64,000 nucleotides of DNA from Hyparrhenia diplandra (taxonomy: Eukaryota; Streptophyta; Magnoliopsida; Poales; Poaceae). Location: the NCBI GenBank assembly GCA_015847255.1, contig JADLZK010009277.1, positions 114,759-178,758 of the forward strand. Reading direction: 5' to 3'. A model generated the notes under the pieces. That model did no database searches, was not told the DNA's origin, and saw only the letters and a program-made list of their open reading frames with translations. Shown here piece after piece: positions 39,511-49,974 of this stretch (the stretch's first letter is position 1; the number at the start of each line of letters is the position of its first letter). Made by a program: the position numbers and the translations under genes.

Positions 39511-39869
39511 GGTATCGTATGCTATGAAAACCAACTTACTATGAAAAACCTGTGGAAACCATGGTAAAAAGTTGTCTAAATTGGTAAAAAAAAAAAATCA
39601 CATATGTACATGATATGATGATACACAACCTTGTAAAATATCTTGTCCAAACTCCATTTAATTTGTGAGATATAAAAATAACAAATTTAAGCCAAAAAGT
39701 TGTCCGGATGATTTGTTAGACAAATTTATATCTCACAAACGGAGTCGAGTTTGGATAAGATATTTTACAAGGGTTGTGTACCATCATATTATATACATGA
39801 GTGAATTTTTTGATGAATTTAGATGATATTTTGATGCGGTTTCCATGGGTTTTCATAGCATACGGTGCC
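39511..39869. mobile_element. Fold-back MULE-type element with 9-bp target duplication
   Basis: Left end GGTATCGTATGCTATGAAAA; right end complement GGCACCGTATGCTATGAAAA. The inverted arms are long, including CTTGTAAAATATCTTGTCC pairing with the complement of GGATAAGATATTTTACAAG, so most of the 359 bp can form a hairpin. It is flanked by ATTTAACAT at 39502-39510 and 39870-39878, the 9-bp duplication expected of Mutator-type elements. No coding capacity. Confidence 0.88.
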
Positions 39870-39970
39870 ATTTAACATATCAAAACAAAACTGAATTTCA
39901 GGAAAAAAAAAACTTGATAATTCATTCACTTATACTTTAACATGCTTATTATCATACGCATCTACGATGA

Positions 39971-40677
39971 TCATTCATGATCGTCCGGGAAGTCGATCAT
40001 CTGCTCGACCAAGGCCTGGGCGAGGTTAGCCCGATTGGCGACGTCGACGGCGTAGCCCCACATCACCCGCTTCAGCACACCATCCTCGTACGACACGCGC
40101 TGCCAGCAGTCCCCCGCCGCGTCCATCACCCTGCCAGCGCACTCGAGGTAGTCGAACGGCGCCTGGAAGTCGCCGGGGCTATACGCCTCGACGACGGCGC
40201 GGCACGCGGGGAGGACCACCGCCACGGTGCCGTAGTCCATCACGCAGTACCGGAGCGTGTACTCTGTGTCCTTGTCCTTGCTCCCCCTTCCGCCGGACGA
40301 CCGGAGTGCGCTGCGCGCCTTGGTGCTGGCGGACGAGGCGGCGGTCCCGGCCAGGTCCATGGCCACCAGTGCCAGCTCCCGCGTGTCGTTCGCCGCCAAG
40401 CTCCGCTTTGTCTGACCGGAGCATCGTCTCGCAGAAGTCTTTGGTCAGTGCTGTCAGCCCGAGCCCGCGGTAGTGGTGCGCCTCGTGGCCGAATTGGCTT
40501 CTCGCACGCCGTCGCCACCAGGTCGCCGCCGCCGCCGTCGTGCTGTCGTTGGTTCTGGCAGACAGTGGCGGCCGCGGCGGCGGTGGTGAGGCAGGGTTCC
40601 GCCGCCGTGCAGACGCCGAGGAGTGCCACGGCTAGCGCGGTGGTGAGGAACGCCATGGCCATGGATCGAGCTGCCAT
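39971..40677 (-). pseudogene. Pectinesterase/invertase inhibitor-domain protein, frameshifted
   Basis: ATG at 40677 is followed by a signal-peptide-like stretch (FLTTALAVALLGVCTA). A middle part in another frame reads LTALTKDFCETMLRSD, then a third frame runs open from about 40399 to the stop at 39971 with LAANDTRELALVAMDLAGTA. The FC....L.SD then DTRELALVAMDLA pattern and the later C..A...DCW helix are typical of plant invertase/pectin-methylesterase inhibitors, which act in the cell wall. Two frame changes, near 40490 and 40395, both lie in GC-rich sequence. The gene may be a decayed copy, or intact with consensus errors. The family call rests on motif pattern only. Confidence 0.6.
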
Positions 40678-41923
40678 TGTATGGAATCAATTGGTGAGTG
40701 CAGATTTATTTGTAGAGCTTTGAGAGCACAAGTAACACTAGTCGTAGTGCCTATTAATTAATTACTTACTAATTTATTAATGTGAAAACATGTAATAAAC
40801 ATGACCATAGATCATCGCCATATCCAAACAGTGTGATTCAGGCGCATAAGTATCAAAATGTTGGATTAAAAGATATAATTGCTACTTCACCCATTCAAAA
40901 TTATAGGTCTATTTAATTTGCTCTGTTCCAAGCTAAACTTTTCTTTTAACCAAGACTATATAAAATTGCGTCAGGCATCTATGGCATCAAATTAGTTCCA
41001 TTAATTTTGCCATAAAAATATGTCTTGATAATGATGTATTGGTATCTGGTACTGTAGATATTAAAATATTTTCAAAAACTAGTAAAAATTGGAGAAAATT
41101 GACTTGAACAAAACTGAAGTGGCCGATAGTCTGGAACATTAGGAGAGAAAATGACAAACAGAAGTGTAACCATGTGTAAACAAGCGCCAGGCCGGCCATC
41201 AACAATTCCAGGGAAGAAAGCTATTAGCCAGGAACAATCTCTCAAAAACATCAGCTCAAATGCAGCAAACTGAATGATCTGCGCACATCACATCCTTGTC
41301 CTGCACTTAAAATTACAAATACAAGCTGTGTGTTGCAGGTGCACCTGGACAGGGCCATTCTCTGCTCTGTTTCTTTTTTCAAATACTGTCTACTACAAAC
41401 ACACACACACTCTGCCAAAGGCAAATTGGCAAAGGATGGATCACAACTGAAGACTGAACAACACAACACACTCAGATATGCACACATTTCAACCACACAC
41501 AGCAAAGTGTTTTCTGAATCCTTTTTGGACGTTTGTTGTTGCTTCAAGCTTGAGGACTGAACAAAGGATGTACATACACCACTAGCACACAAGAATTCAG
41601 ACCTACCATCACATCAGTTAGCTTCTCGCCTCCTGCGTCCCAAAGCATCCTGATAATCAGTCAACCAGAAGACATGCATCATGAGTTTGTGCCAAGGTCG
41701 ATATGCCAAATACTCGACGAACATGGAATTGAAGTAGCGATGGAGGTCTCATCCATCTCAAAACTTACCACAGAGCAGGTCGAGGAAACGCTTCAATGGA
41801 TTGCTCTGTACTCTGCTGCTGACACTGCTACCTTGGTTTGCCTAGTGAAACAAAAATACAGGATAAGGCAAATTATAGATATAGTATCATCGATCCAAGA
41901 GGATGCACCAGATGGACAAGACA
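40678..41923. other. Intergenic, nothing recognised
   Basis: No supported gene. A short CA microsatellite lies near 41398-41410. The right part (41600-41923) probably holds the 3' untranslated region of the UMP-CMP kinase. Confidence 0.4.
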
Positions 41924-43322
41924 TCAATTGTTGGCAGGCCATGTGCCGCTGTTTCCTGAACTAATAAGCAACTGGAAGAGGGAAAATGAATGTGAGTGCA
42001 CCTGAGTAGTATTCAGTTGAGCGAATATGGCCTTCACATCTTCAAAAAACTGCATCAGGGATTTGGTGCCATCAACCTGCATAGAGTACAAAGGGATATG
42101 CGAACATGCATGGCAGTTTTAATCAAGTGACATTAGATTAGTTACAGTTCATATTTACTCCAAAATTGCAAATGGAAATTACCTTTCGAAGCTTCCCCCT
42201 TTTCTCATAGTACTGAACAACTGGTAGAGTTGACTCCTGGAAAACATCGAACCGCTTCCTAATAGTGTCGATGTTGTCATCATCTCTTCCCTATATGTAG
42301 ACAACAAAGCACTGAATTAATAAAATGAGACAAAAAAGTTACAAGCTTATGCTGAGAAATGACAAGAGCGAACAAAACCTGATTCCGGTGCAGAATGCGC
42401 CGCTCCAACTCTTCCTTTGGGCAGTCGATGAACAGAACGAACTCGGGCTCAATGCCAATCTGGTAGCAACAAGACATGACAAGATTATAGCGCTATTTCT
42501 ACCAACATATGGCTGATCGTATTTGCTCCTTTTATTAGAATCAAAATAAATATATGCCGACAGGTAGTCCAGAGTCAGATATCAGGAGGAAAAAAAAAAC
42601 ATGCTTACAACACTCTCATATGCTTTGCGGTTCTCTTCGTTTCGAGGAAATCCATCGACAAGGAACTTATCGTTTCCATTTTGAAGCATGGCCTTGAGCA
42701 GAAGCTTGACGATGAGATCGGACGGCACAAGTTTTCCTTCATGCATCAGATTCTTGACCATCGTACTGAGAGAAGTAAAAATGGACATGTCTGAAACTCT
42801 GAATGGTGCCCATAGCGTATAAACTCCTGTGTGTGCACAGCAAGCTGATTTGTAGGAAGAAAAGACGTTACCCTTGTTCAGTATCAGATTTAGCTTCTTC
42901 ACGCAGAAGGTCTCCAGCGCTCAGATGGGTGAAGCCAAACTGTTTGACAATGTTGGAACACTGCGTGCCCTTGCCACTGCCGGGCCGCCTGCGCAAAAAG
43001 TTCAGATCATGCATGCTGTGATAAATACTATGAACGCTACATATACACTCGTTCATTGTTTGCATAAATGATAGGCAGGCCGGGATACCTAGTACAAAAA
43101 CAACAGTTATCTTTTTTCCCAGGAGGAAACGACCCAACTTGACTCTGCATCCAACAATCAATCCATTATAGCAAGTTCTGAATCAAGATGACGTTTGTTT
43201 GTCAAGACATACTCCCTCTTCATTTTCACAAGTAGAGCAGCAGGGAGGGTATCGTTGTGAGAGCACCGGATCGTCAGAGTAGCAGTTGATGATGGATCAC
43301 ATACCTTGATGGTATCTGCCAT
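41924..43322 (-). CDS. UMP-CMP kinase (adenylate kinase family), one apparent frameshift in the P-loop exon
   Basis: Phosphorylates UMP/CMP with ATP in pyrimidine nucleotide metabolism. Seven exons with GT-AG borders: 43322-43305, 43137-43089, 42988-42872, 42765-42609, 42459-42379, 42290-42183, 42076-41924. Visible motifs: KKITVVFVLG then P-loop PGSGKGTQC; GFTHLSAGDLLREE (NMP-binding region); KFLVDGFPRNEENRKAYE; EFVLFIDCPKEELERRIL (the C-rather-than-other residue typical of UMP-CMP kinases); GREDDNIDTIRKRF (lid and R/DD residues); FFEDVKAIFAQL near the end. Exon lengths sum to 683, one base short of 228 codons. Joining exon 2 to exon 3 leaves the frame one base short just before the P-loop, at about 42984-42988 in a GGCC run. 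The last exon may instead splice at a GT near 42013, so the final residues are uncertain. Confidence 0.87.
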
Positions 43323-45140
43323 CCGGGGAAGCGTGTGGATGAATGAATAGCAAACACTATGGGTGAAGAAGCTCAATTACTGAAATCGACTGAATGCGAA
43401 ATTAAACCTGTTCCAGAATATGTGAGTTGTGAGTCAGTGATTGAGTAATAAATAAAATAAAACAGGGAATGTGTTCAGACAAGGTGCACATTGGAACTAA
43501 CTAGGAATTATTATAACTTTTAAGCAGCTTTGTTTGAGTTGATTGGGAGCAAACAAGCACAATCGTCCAATATTTCTAGTGTGAGGATTCAGGAGCTGGC
43601 ACTTGGCAGGTTCAAAATTTGATTTACAAATAAAAAACTGAAGGATGCGTGCTGTCTGCACTACTAGTAGCTAGGACTGCTAGAGGCTTCTTCAAGTGCC
43701 ACGTACGCATGGGTGAGGTGGTGTAGTCCATCTAGAAATGTCTTTGTTTTCCTGAAAATTATTTTTCATTTTTGTATTTATCTAGGATATGATCTGCAGA
43801 ACAAACTTAATGGCATCTTCTGATATATATATAAAAAAATAAATCATGATTCTGCTTTCCTGAAATGAAAAAAAGAAGAAGAAACAGATAAAATGATTCA
43901 TTATACGTACATGCTTGAAAGAATATCCGAGCAGAAACAAGAAAGCAGGAAATATATAAATACGACATGTGAGTTAGAAATCCATATATGCATACAACTT
44001 AAGATTGAAGCGATGATGGATGAATGAAGATCTTAGTACCATGTATGTAGGCCAGCAGAGGGTGAAGGAGAGGATTCTTGCTTGGTTTGATGTGTTGATG
44101 TGGAGCTTCAGTAGGCAGGTAATGGTGGCGGAGGAGGGCCAGCGGACAGGGGGAGAGTATTGGTGTCGGGAGCCCTCCAGAAGAAGCAAAGTGACACACT
44201 AGTCTACTAGTTGGTGCAGCAAAAGGAGAGGGAAAGCTCAAAGGGAGAGGCAAAGCGCTGGGGTTCCCATTCTGATTCTGATTCTACCGGGAGACCAAAC
44301 CACGCGCAGGATCTGGCCGATACCATTGCATCCAATCCATTCTTGATTCTTCTTTATTAGTGCTAAGTACAGTAAGAGTATATATTTATTTATTACTAGT
44401 AGTACTTGTCTATGTCATTTTTCATCTAAACTAAATAGATAAGATAGATACAACCAAAAGGTGGGATATTACACAATCTTTTATGTAACTAGCAATTCCC
44501 AATCAAGAACCCATGCAATTGGAGAAATCCATGGAGAAATGCAGATGAGGTGGTGTGTGGCATTGGTGGCGGACAGATCGAACAGGCATAGGGGAGGCTC
44601 TAGGCAGGGAGCCCTGCCCTGGAGAAGAAGCAAAGCAATTGCCAGCAGGTGACAAACTGCAGCAAGAGGCAAAGCGATGGCCGGTGGGATTCCAATAATT
44701 CTGATTCCGGTTTGATTCCAAAACAGTCATCGGCGCCTAAAGAACGTCGCCTCGACTCGGCTCTTGTCGCCGAATCCGATGCAAGCACTGCACACGCACG
44801 CCAACCACTCTTTTGTCCAAAAATCTGTCAACTTTAAGAGCTCTTGTTCTTTGACTGTCCAAACCACCACCCGTTTACAACGGGGTTGGTTCACAGTCCC
44901 TTGTTTTCCCACCCTCTTTTTTTTTATTCTCATATAAAATTGGACCCTGTATAGATCTACCGTGTGCTTGTTTTTGACTTGTCATCCTGCTTCGGCTCTC
45001 AGTTGGTAGTAATTTTGAATAGATGGATGTCTTAGGGCACTCACAATACAGACTCTACCAAGTAGTCTAAGCTTATCATCTGCGGAGAGTATATCGGGGT
45101 TGAATATGAATTTATTCCATTATTATTATTATAATCTTCT
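43323..45140. other. Upstream region of UMP-CMP kinase, with a diverged local duplication
   Basis: No gene is supported. Segments 44105-44290 and 44545-44720 share order and wording (GTGGCGGA, GGGAGCCCT, AGAAGAAGCAAAG, GAGGCAAAGCG, TTCTGATTC) and look like an old tandem duplication, perhaps of a promoter or 5' untranslated region. Confidence 0.4.
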
Positions 45141-45149
45141 CGAAATCGA

Positions 45150-46330
45150 AAAAAACAAGAATAGGCAGTTTCTGCTGACTACTGTGCTACAAGCGTGTCC
45201 ATTTCCAGCTTATACAGTACGGCCCACGGCCCAGCAAGCTATATTGTACCTTTTGCTTTGTTTTTTCTTCTTTGCGTTTCATGGTTCAAGCCCATTGCCC
45301 ACCTACGCCCTGACTAGCTGATGGGCCAATAGGATGCGACCAAGAAGGCTTTACCTAAAGTAAATCATTTTTGTGAGAAAAAAATCTCAAGTTATTATTG
45401 TGGGGAAAGTAATTTTTATTCACAGTTCTGTCATTCTTACAACTATATATTATTTTGGTAGAGAATGCTACGACTAAAAGTAAGAAATAAAGTTACCCCT
45501 AATTTTTTAATCAACTTGTTTTTATTTGATCGGAACAATTTATTTATTTTGGATGAAGTAACTCTTCTAGTGAACCACACCAAGTTCTTTAGCATTGGAG
45601 AAGCCTTGAAGCACACTAAACTTAATCGGTTAGGTTTGTTCTGGTGGAACCTACTAGGTTTGATTCTTTTACACAGCATGCATGCATGCTCTCTTTTTGA
45701 AAAGTTATTCCTTTGGTGGTACATGGACAACAATGTGTCTACCAAGATTTTTCTTTGAAGGTTCTCATAGAGTTAGGATGAGTGTACACATACATGGAAA
45801 CTTTTTGTGTTTATAGTACATTTTTTTTTAAAAAAAAACTCTCTTGCTCCCAACCTCATCTCAGATTCTCAACCAACTATCTATCTACTATAGCACTATT
45901 ACTGAACACTGGCATGCATAAATCATGCATAAACGAACTAATTAAGTGAGTACACCCTTTGTACGTACAAATTGACATGTACAATGTCTTTTTTTTTCTT
46001 GTGAGCAAACAATATTTGCGGCCTCTCAAGCTATATATGTCTTTGTTTTGTGTTGCATTCCTCTTGTCGCGGGATGTTAGGATAAGCAATCGGATACTGA
46101 ATGAACTTGACTATCCTAAATGTCAATACATATTGGCTTTAGTCATCCACCTTTCTTGTATTGCAAGGGAAGCTCACGAATGAAGCCTTCACTAGATTTT
46201 CATCCCTTGTTTATTTTTTTCTTACTAAAAGGGATTTTTGCAGGATTTGAGATTCCAGGAATGCACTTGAAGCCAGCTAGCTAGAGTGGTAATATACCTA
46301 GCTAGGTAACACGGCTAGGGAAAGTTTTGA
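45150..46330. repeat. Tandem duplication, unit 1
   Basis: Matches 46925-48145 through shared blocks: GGCAGTTTCTGCT, GTGTCCATTTCCAGCT, TACAGTACGGCCCA, CTCTCTTGCTCCCAACCTCA, AAACGAACTAATTAAGTGAG, GGATAAGCAATCGGATAC, AGCTAGGTAACACGGCTAGG. The duplicated sequence has no recognisable gene. Shorter relatives of its right part recur at 48690-48960 and 50660-50830. Confidence 0.85.
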
Positions 46331-46419
46331 CAGGTGTTGTATGTAATAATTTTGTAATTTGATGGATAAATAAGATTAGGTGTCAAGATTTTCTTTCTTA
46401 GATGACTTGTCGCCCCCAT

Positions 46420-46875
46420 CTTTTTGTGAGGTTGGAGCAACAGCTTCTTTCCGAAGTTAAAAAAAAAATTGTTAGAGAATTTTTTGAAAACGTTGTCCCC
46501 TTTTTTTTTGTGAAGTTGGGCGGCAACTTATTTCCGAAGTTAAAAATTTTCTCCTTAGAGAATTTTTTGAAAACGTCATCCCCTTCTTTTTATTTCTTTT
46601 TTTTCTTGCGAGTTGGGCGACAACTTCTTTCGAAGTTAAAATTTTCTCCTTAGAGATTTTTTAAAAACATCGTCCCCTCCTTTTTTTTTGCGAGAAGTTG
46701 GAGCAACAACATCTTTTCAAAGTTAAAATTTTCTCCTTAGAGAATTTTTGAAAACGTCATCCCCTTCTTTTTTGCGAAGTTAGAGCGAAGACTACGTTTT
46801 GAAGTCAAGATCTTCTCCTTAGAGAATTTTTTGAAAACGTCGTCCCCGTCTTTTTGTGAAGTGTGAGTGATAACT
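46420..46875. repeat. Tandem array, ~80-95 bp units, about five copies
   Basis: Each unit holds GAAGTTGG.GCAACA.CTTCTTT, then GAAGTTAAAATTTTCTCC, TTAGAGAATTTTTTGAAAAC and GTC.TCCCC. Unit borders fall near 46500, 46583, 46678 and 46764, with a partial last unit. Different T-run lengths change the unit size. Confidence 0.88.
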
Positions 46876-46924
46876 AGGTAGCAATTTTTGTGGAATTCCA
46901 CCTAGGTTTTTAATAATTAAAAAG

Positions 46925-48145
46925 AAAAGAAAAGGCAGTTTCTGCTAACAAATGCGCCACAGGCGTGTCCATTTCCAGCTCATACAGTACGGCCCAAGGC
47001 CCAGCAAGCTATGTAGGCCAATAATGCTGTAACTTTTGTTTTGTTTCCTTTTGTTTTTTTTTTTTTTTCCTTTTCATGGTTCAAGCCAACAAACGCTGTC
47101 AACCAGTACTGCTGTCAACCCTCTGACTAGCTGACGCGCCAATAAGATGCATGCGACCAACAAGGTTTTAAACATTTTTTGGGGAAAAAATAACTCAAGT
47201 GATCTTTTTATTATTGTTAGGAAATTAATTTTAATCACCGTTCTGCCATTCTTTCGTTTTTCACCACTATTATTTTTGCTAGAGAATGCTACGACTACAG
47301 TAAGAAATAAAGTTATCTTAATTTCTACAACATGTTTTGATTTGATCGGAATAAATTATTCATTTTGAATGAAATAACTCTTCTATAGTGAACCACAACA
47401 AGTTCTTTAGCATTGGAGAAGCCTTCTAGCGCACTTTGCTTAATCGGTTAGATTTCTTTGCGGTGAAACCTACGTACCAACATAGATAGGTTCGATTCTT
47501 TACTCAACATGCATGATCTCTTTTTCAAAAGTTATTTCTTTGGTGGCGCATGAGACAACGATGGGTCTACCAAGATTTTATCTCTCGGAGGCTTTCATAG
47601 ACGTAGGATGAGTGTACACATACATGGAAATTGTTTTGTGTTTATAGTACATTATCTTTTGTTTTTAAAAAAAAAAAAACTCTCTTGCTCCCAACCTCAT
47701 CTCAACCATCTAATCTACTATAGCACTATTATTGAACACTGGCACACGTAAATCTGCATAAACGAACTAATTAAGTGAGTGCACACCCTTTGTACAAAAT
47801 GCCTCTATTTTTCTTGTCCCCAAGCTATATTGCCGCCTCAAACTTATATGTCTTTGTTTTGTGTTGCATTCGTCCTGTCGTGGGCTGTTATATATAGGAT
47901 AAGCAATCGGATACCGATTGAACTTGACTGTCCTAAATGTCAATACATTTTGGCTTCAGTCATCCGCCTTTCTTGTATTGCAAGGGGAGAAGCTCACGAA
48001 TGAAGGCTTCACTGGATTGTCAGCCCGTGTTTATTTTTCTTAGTAAAAGGGAGTTTGCAGGATTTGTGATTCCAGGAATGCACTTGAAGCCAGGTAGCTA
48101 GCGTGGTAATATACCTAGCTAGGTAACACGGCTAGGGAAGTGAAG
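46925..48145. repeat. Tandem duplication, unit 2
   Basis: Partner of 45150-46330 in the same orientation. The two units are separated by the 46420-46875 array. Many small indels show that the duplication is old. Confidence 0.85.
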
Positions 48146-48203
48146 GATCATATTCATGGCGTTAGGCCGACGCCACCATGGCTACTTAGCTAGTGCATGC
48201 TAG

Positions 48204-48369
48204 CAGTGGCGAAGCTAGAGCAAATCGGAAGGGTGCGCTTGCCTTGTGGGTGCATAAAGATGAGTCATGGGGGGTTTACAAATATGGTGAAATTTTGAGC
48301 TTATTCACTGTTTTTCTAATTTTTGGAGGGTGCATTAGCACCCCTAGCTACAATGTAGCTTCGCCCCTG
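48204..48369. mobile_element. Small hAT-type MITE with 8-bp target duplication
   Basis: Ends CAGTGGCGAAGCTA and, in complement, CAGGGGCGAAGCTA. Flanked by CATGCTAG at 48196-48203 and 48370-48377. 166 bp, noncoding. Confidence 0.9.
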
Positions 48370-48377
48370 CATGCTAG

Positions 48378-49290
48378 CTTCAAAGCTGCTAGGTGGGTTC
48401 CCGTTCACGCATACTACGTACTTACGCCATAGCTAGATGATCTATTGAGAGATAGAGTACGTGTGTGGGTCATGGCTAACGTACGTACGTCCTCCATATG
48501 TTTTGCAAATATGGATGAGCACAGAGAGAGTACTACGTACTCTAGTTAGCAAATATTGCAGGTATACACTTGTGATGCATGTCTGGGCAAGGTGCAATGG
48601 TAAAAAAAAAATGTTAATAGTTTTTTTATTTTCTAAGTAATAAACTGTCCGTCTAGGTGAGAAAAGGTGAGAAAAATATACGTTATTATTACTCATCCTA
48701 CGTTATAAACAATCGGATACCCAACTTTCGACAGCACTTTACATATATGTGTTGTGGTATCCAGAGTCAATACATTTTGGCTTCACAGTGAGTGATCCCT
48801 TTCTTTGTATTGCAAGGGGAACCAAGCCTTCTTAGCATGCAGAGTAGATCCGATCCCCTTGTTTATTCTTTTTAGTAAAAAAAAAAAAGGGGGGTTTAGC
48901 AGGATTTGAGATTCCAGGATTGCACTTGGAGCCTGCCTGCCAGGAAGCTAGCTAGCTAGTAGCTACGTACTCCTGTAGCTGGGGAACGAAAGTGACTGCC
49001 GTTGGTCGCACGGCAGCACCGATGCGTCCGTACGTACATCATCTGATGGAGCTTCTCGATCGTTCCCCTGCTTTATAAACGACGATGCAACCGGCCTCCC
49101 TTCCCACTGCACTCATATCATCGATCTTCTTCTCCGTCGCCGGCCTGGCCTGCGTACGTGCAGCATCTATCTCCGACCGATCCTCAGGTCGATCTCCATC
49201 TTATATTTCATCTTATTGCTTGCTTTCATCGAGACCATTAATTAATCCGTGCCCGGTTAATTGCAGGGTGAAAGCCGTTGTACGCCGCCA
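48378..49290. other. Intergenic and 5' region of the membrane-protein gene
   Basis: Positions 48690-48960 are a degraded relative of the 45-48 kb duplication. A TATA-like CTTTATAAAC lies at 49069-49078 on the plus strand. The 5' leader may contain an intron from about 49186 to the AG at 49266. Confidence 0.45.
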
Positions 49291-49974
49291 ATGGCGGACA
49301 ACAACCAGGCTTCGCTGCCCGTGCCCGTGCCCATGCCCGTGCCTGTCCCTGTTCCTGTTGAAGACCAGCGTCGTCCTCTGCTGGCCCTGCTCGTGGACGC
49401 TGCAAAGCCGCCGCTGCCTGCTTCCTCGCCGCCTATCGCTGGCCCATGCCTGGTGGTCTTCATGTGGGGCCTCCTCAACGCCGTCGTCTTCATCGCCATA
49501 AACATGGCCAGATACATCATCCTCAACCTCAGCTCCACCCCCTGCACCAAGGTACACCCATTCACATGCACGCATGCATGCCTCAGCCCCACCTCCTCAT
49601 ACATGCATGTGCATGCAGCTGACGTGGCTGTTCAGCTGCGCGACGCTGACCCACGAGGCCGCCGACGAGCTGTGGTTCCTGCAGCGCGGGAGCTCTTGTG
49701 CAGCGCCACGGCGGCCGCCGCTGTGCTGGCGGCGCCGCTGACCACGAGGACGACGACCACCACGAGCCGCCGCTGGGCCGTCGCCCTGGCCTGGGTGGCG
49801 CTGGCAGCCACGGTGGGCACGCACTGCATCAAGGTCGCCATCCACCACATCATCCTCGCCGCCGACTCCGGGAACACCGTCCACTTCGTCGCCTTCGGCT
49901 ACATGTCCCTCGCGGTGGACCTGCTGCTCGCCGCCGTCCTCCTCCTCATCTCCTGCTCTCATCGCCGCCTGTGA
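49291..49974 (+). CDS. Unrecognised four-helix membrane protein, two exons, one apparent frameshift
   Basis: Starts MADNNQ, then a proline-valine repeat (PVPVPMPVPVPVPV) and a basic stretch. Exon 1 is 49291-49551 (GT donor), exon 2 49619-49974. Hydrophobic segments: GPCLVVFMWGLLNAVVFIAI in exon 1; then TAAAAVLAAPL, WAVALAWVALAATVG and LAVDLLLAAVLLLIS in exon 2. Conserved-looking LTWLFSCATLTHEAADELW follows the splice. Exon 2 is one base short of a full frame, with the change near 49683-49692 (GCGCGGGAGC). TATA at 49070 supports transcription. I do not recognise the family. A broken copy of part of exon 2 lies at 56212-56415. Confidence 0.6.
   Translation: MADNNQASLPVPVPMPVPVPVPVEDQRRPLLALLVDAAKPPLPASSPPIAGPCLVVFMWGLLNAVVFIAINMARYIILNLSSTPCTKVHPFTCTHACLSPTSSYMHVHAADVAVQLRDADPRGRRRAVVPAARELLCSATAAAAVLAAPLTTRTTTTTSRRWAVALAWVALAATVGTHCIKVAIHHIILAADSGNTVHFVAFGYMSLAVDLLLAAVLLLISCSHRRL

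Noticed and set aside
41674..41964. 96-codon open frame on the plus strand
   Set aside because: Overlaps the 3' end of the UMP-CMP kinase in antisense, with no recognised domain or promoter; could be chance.
46402..46653. Coding frame in the tandem array
   Set aside because: It is a translation of the ~85-bp repeats and their T runs.
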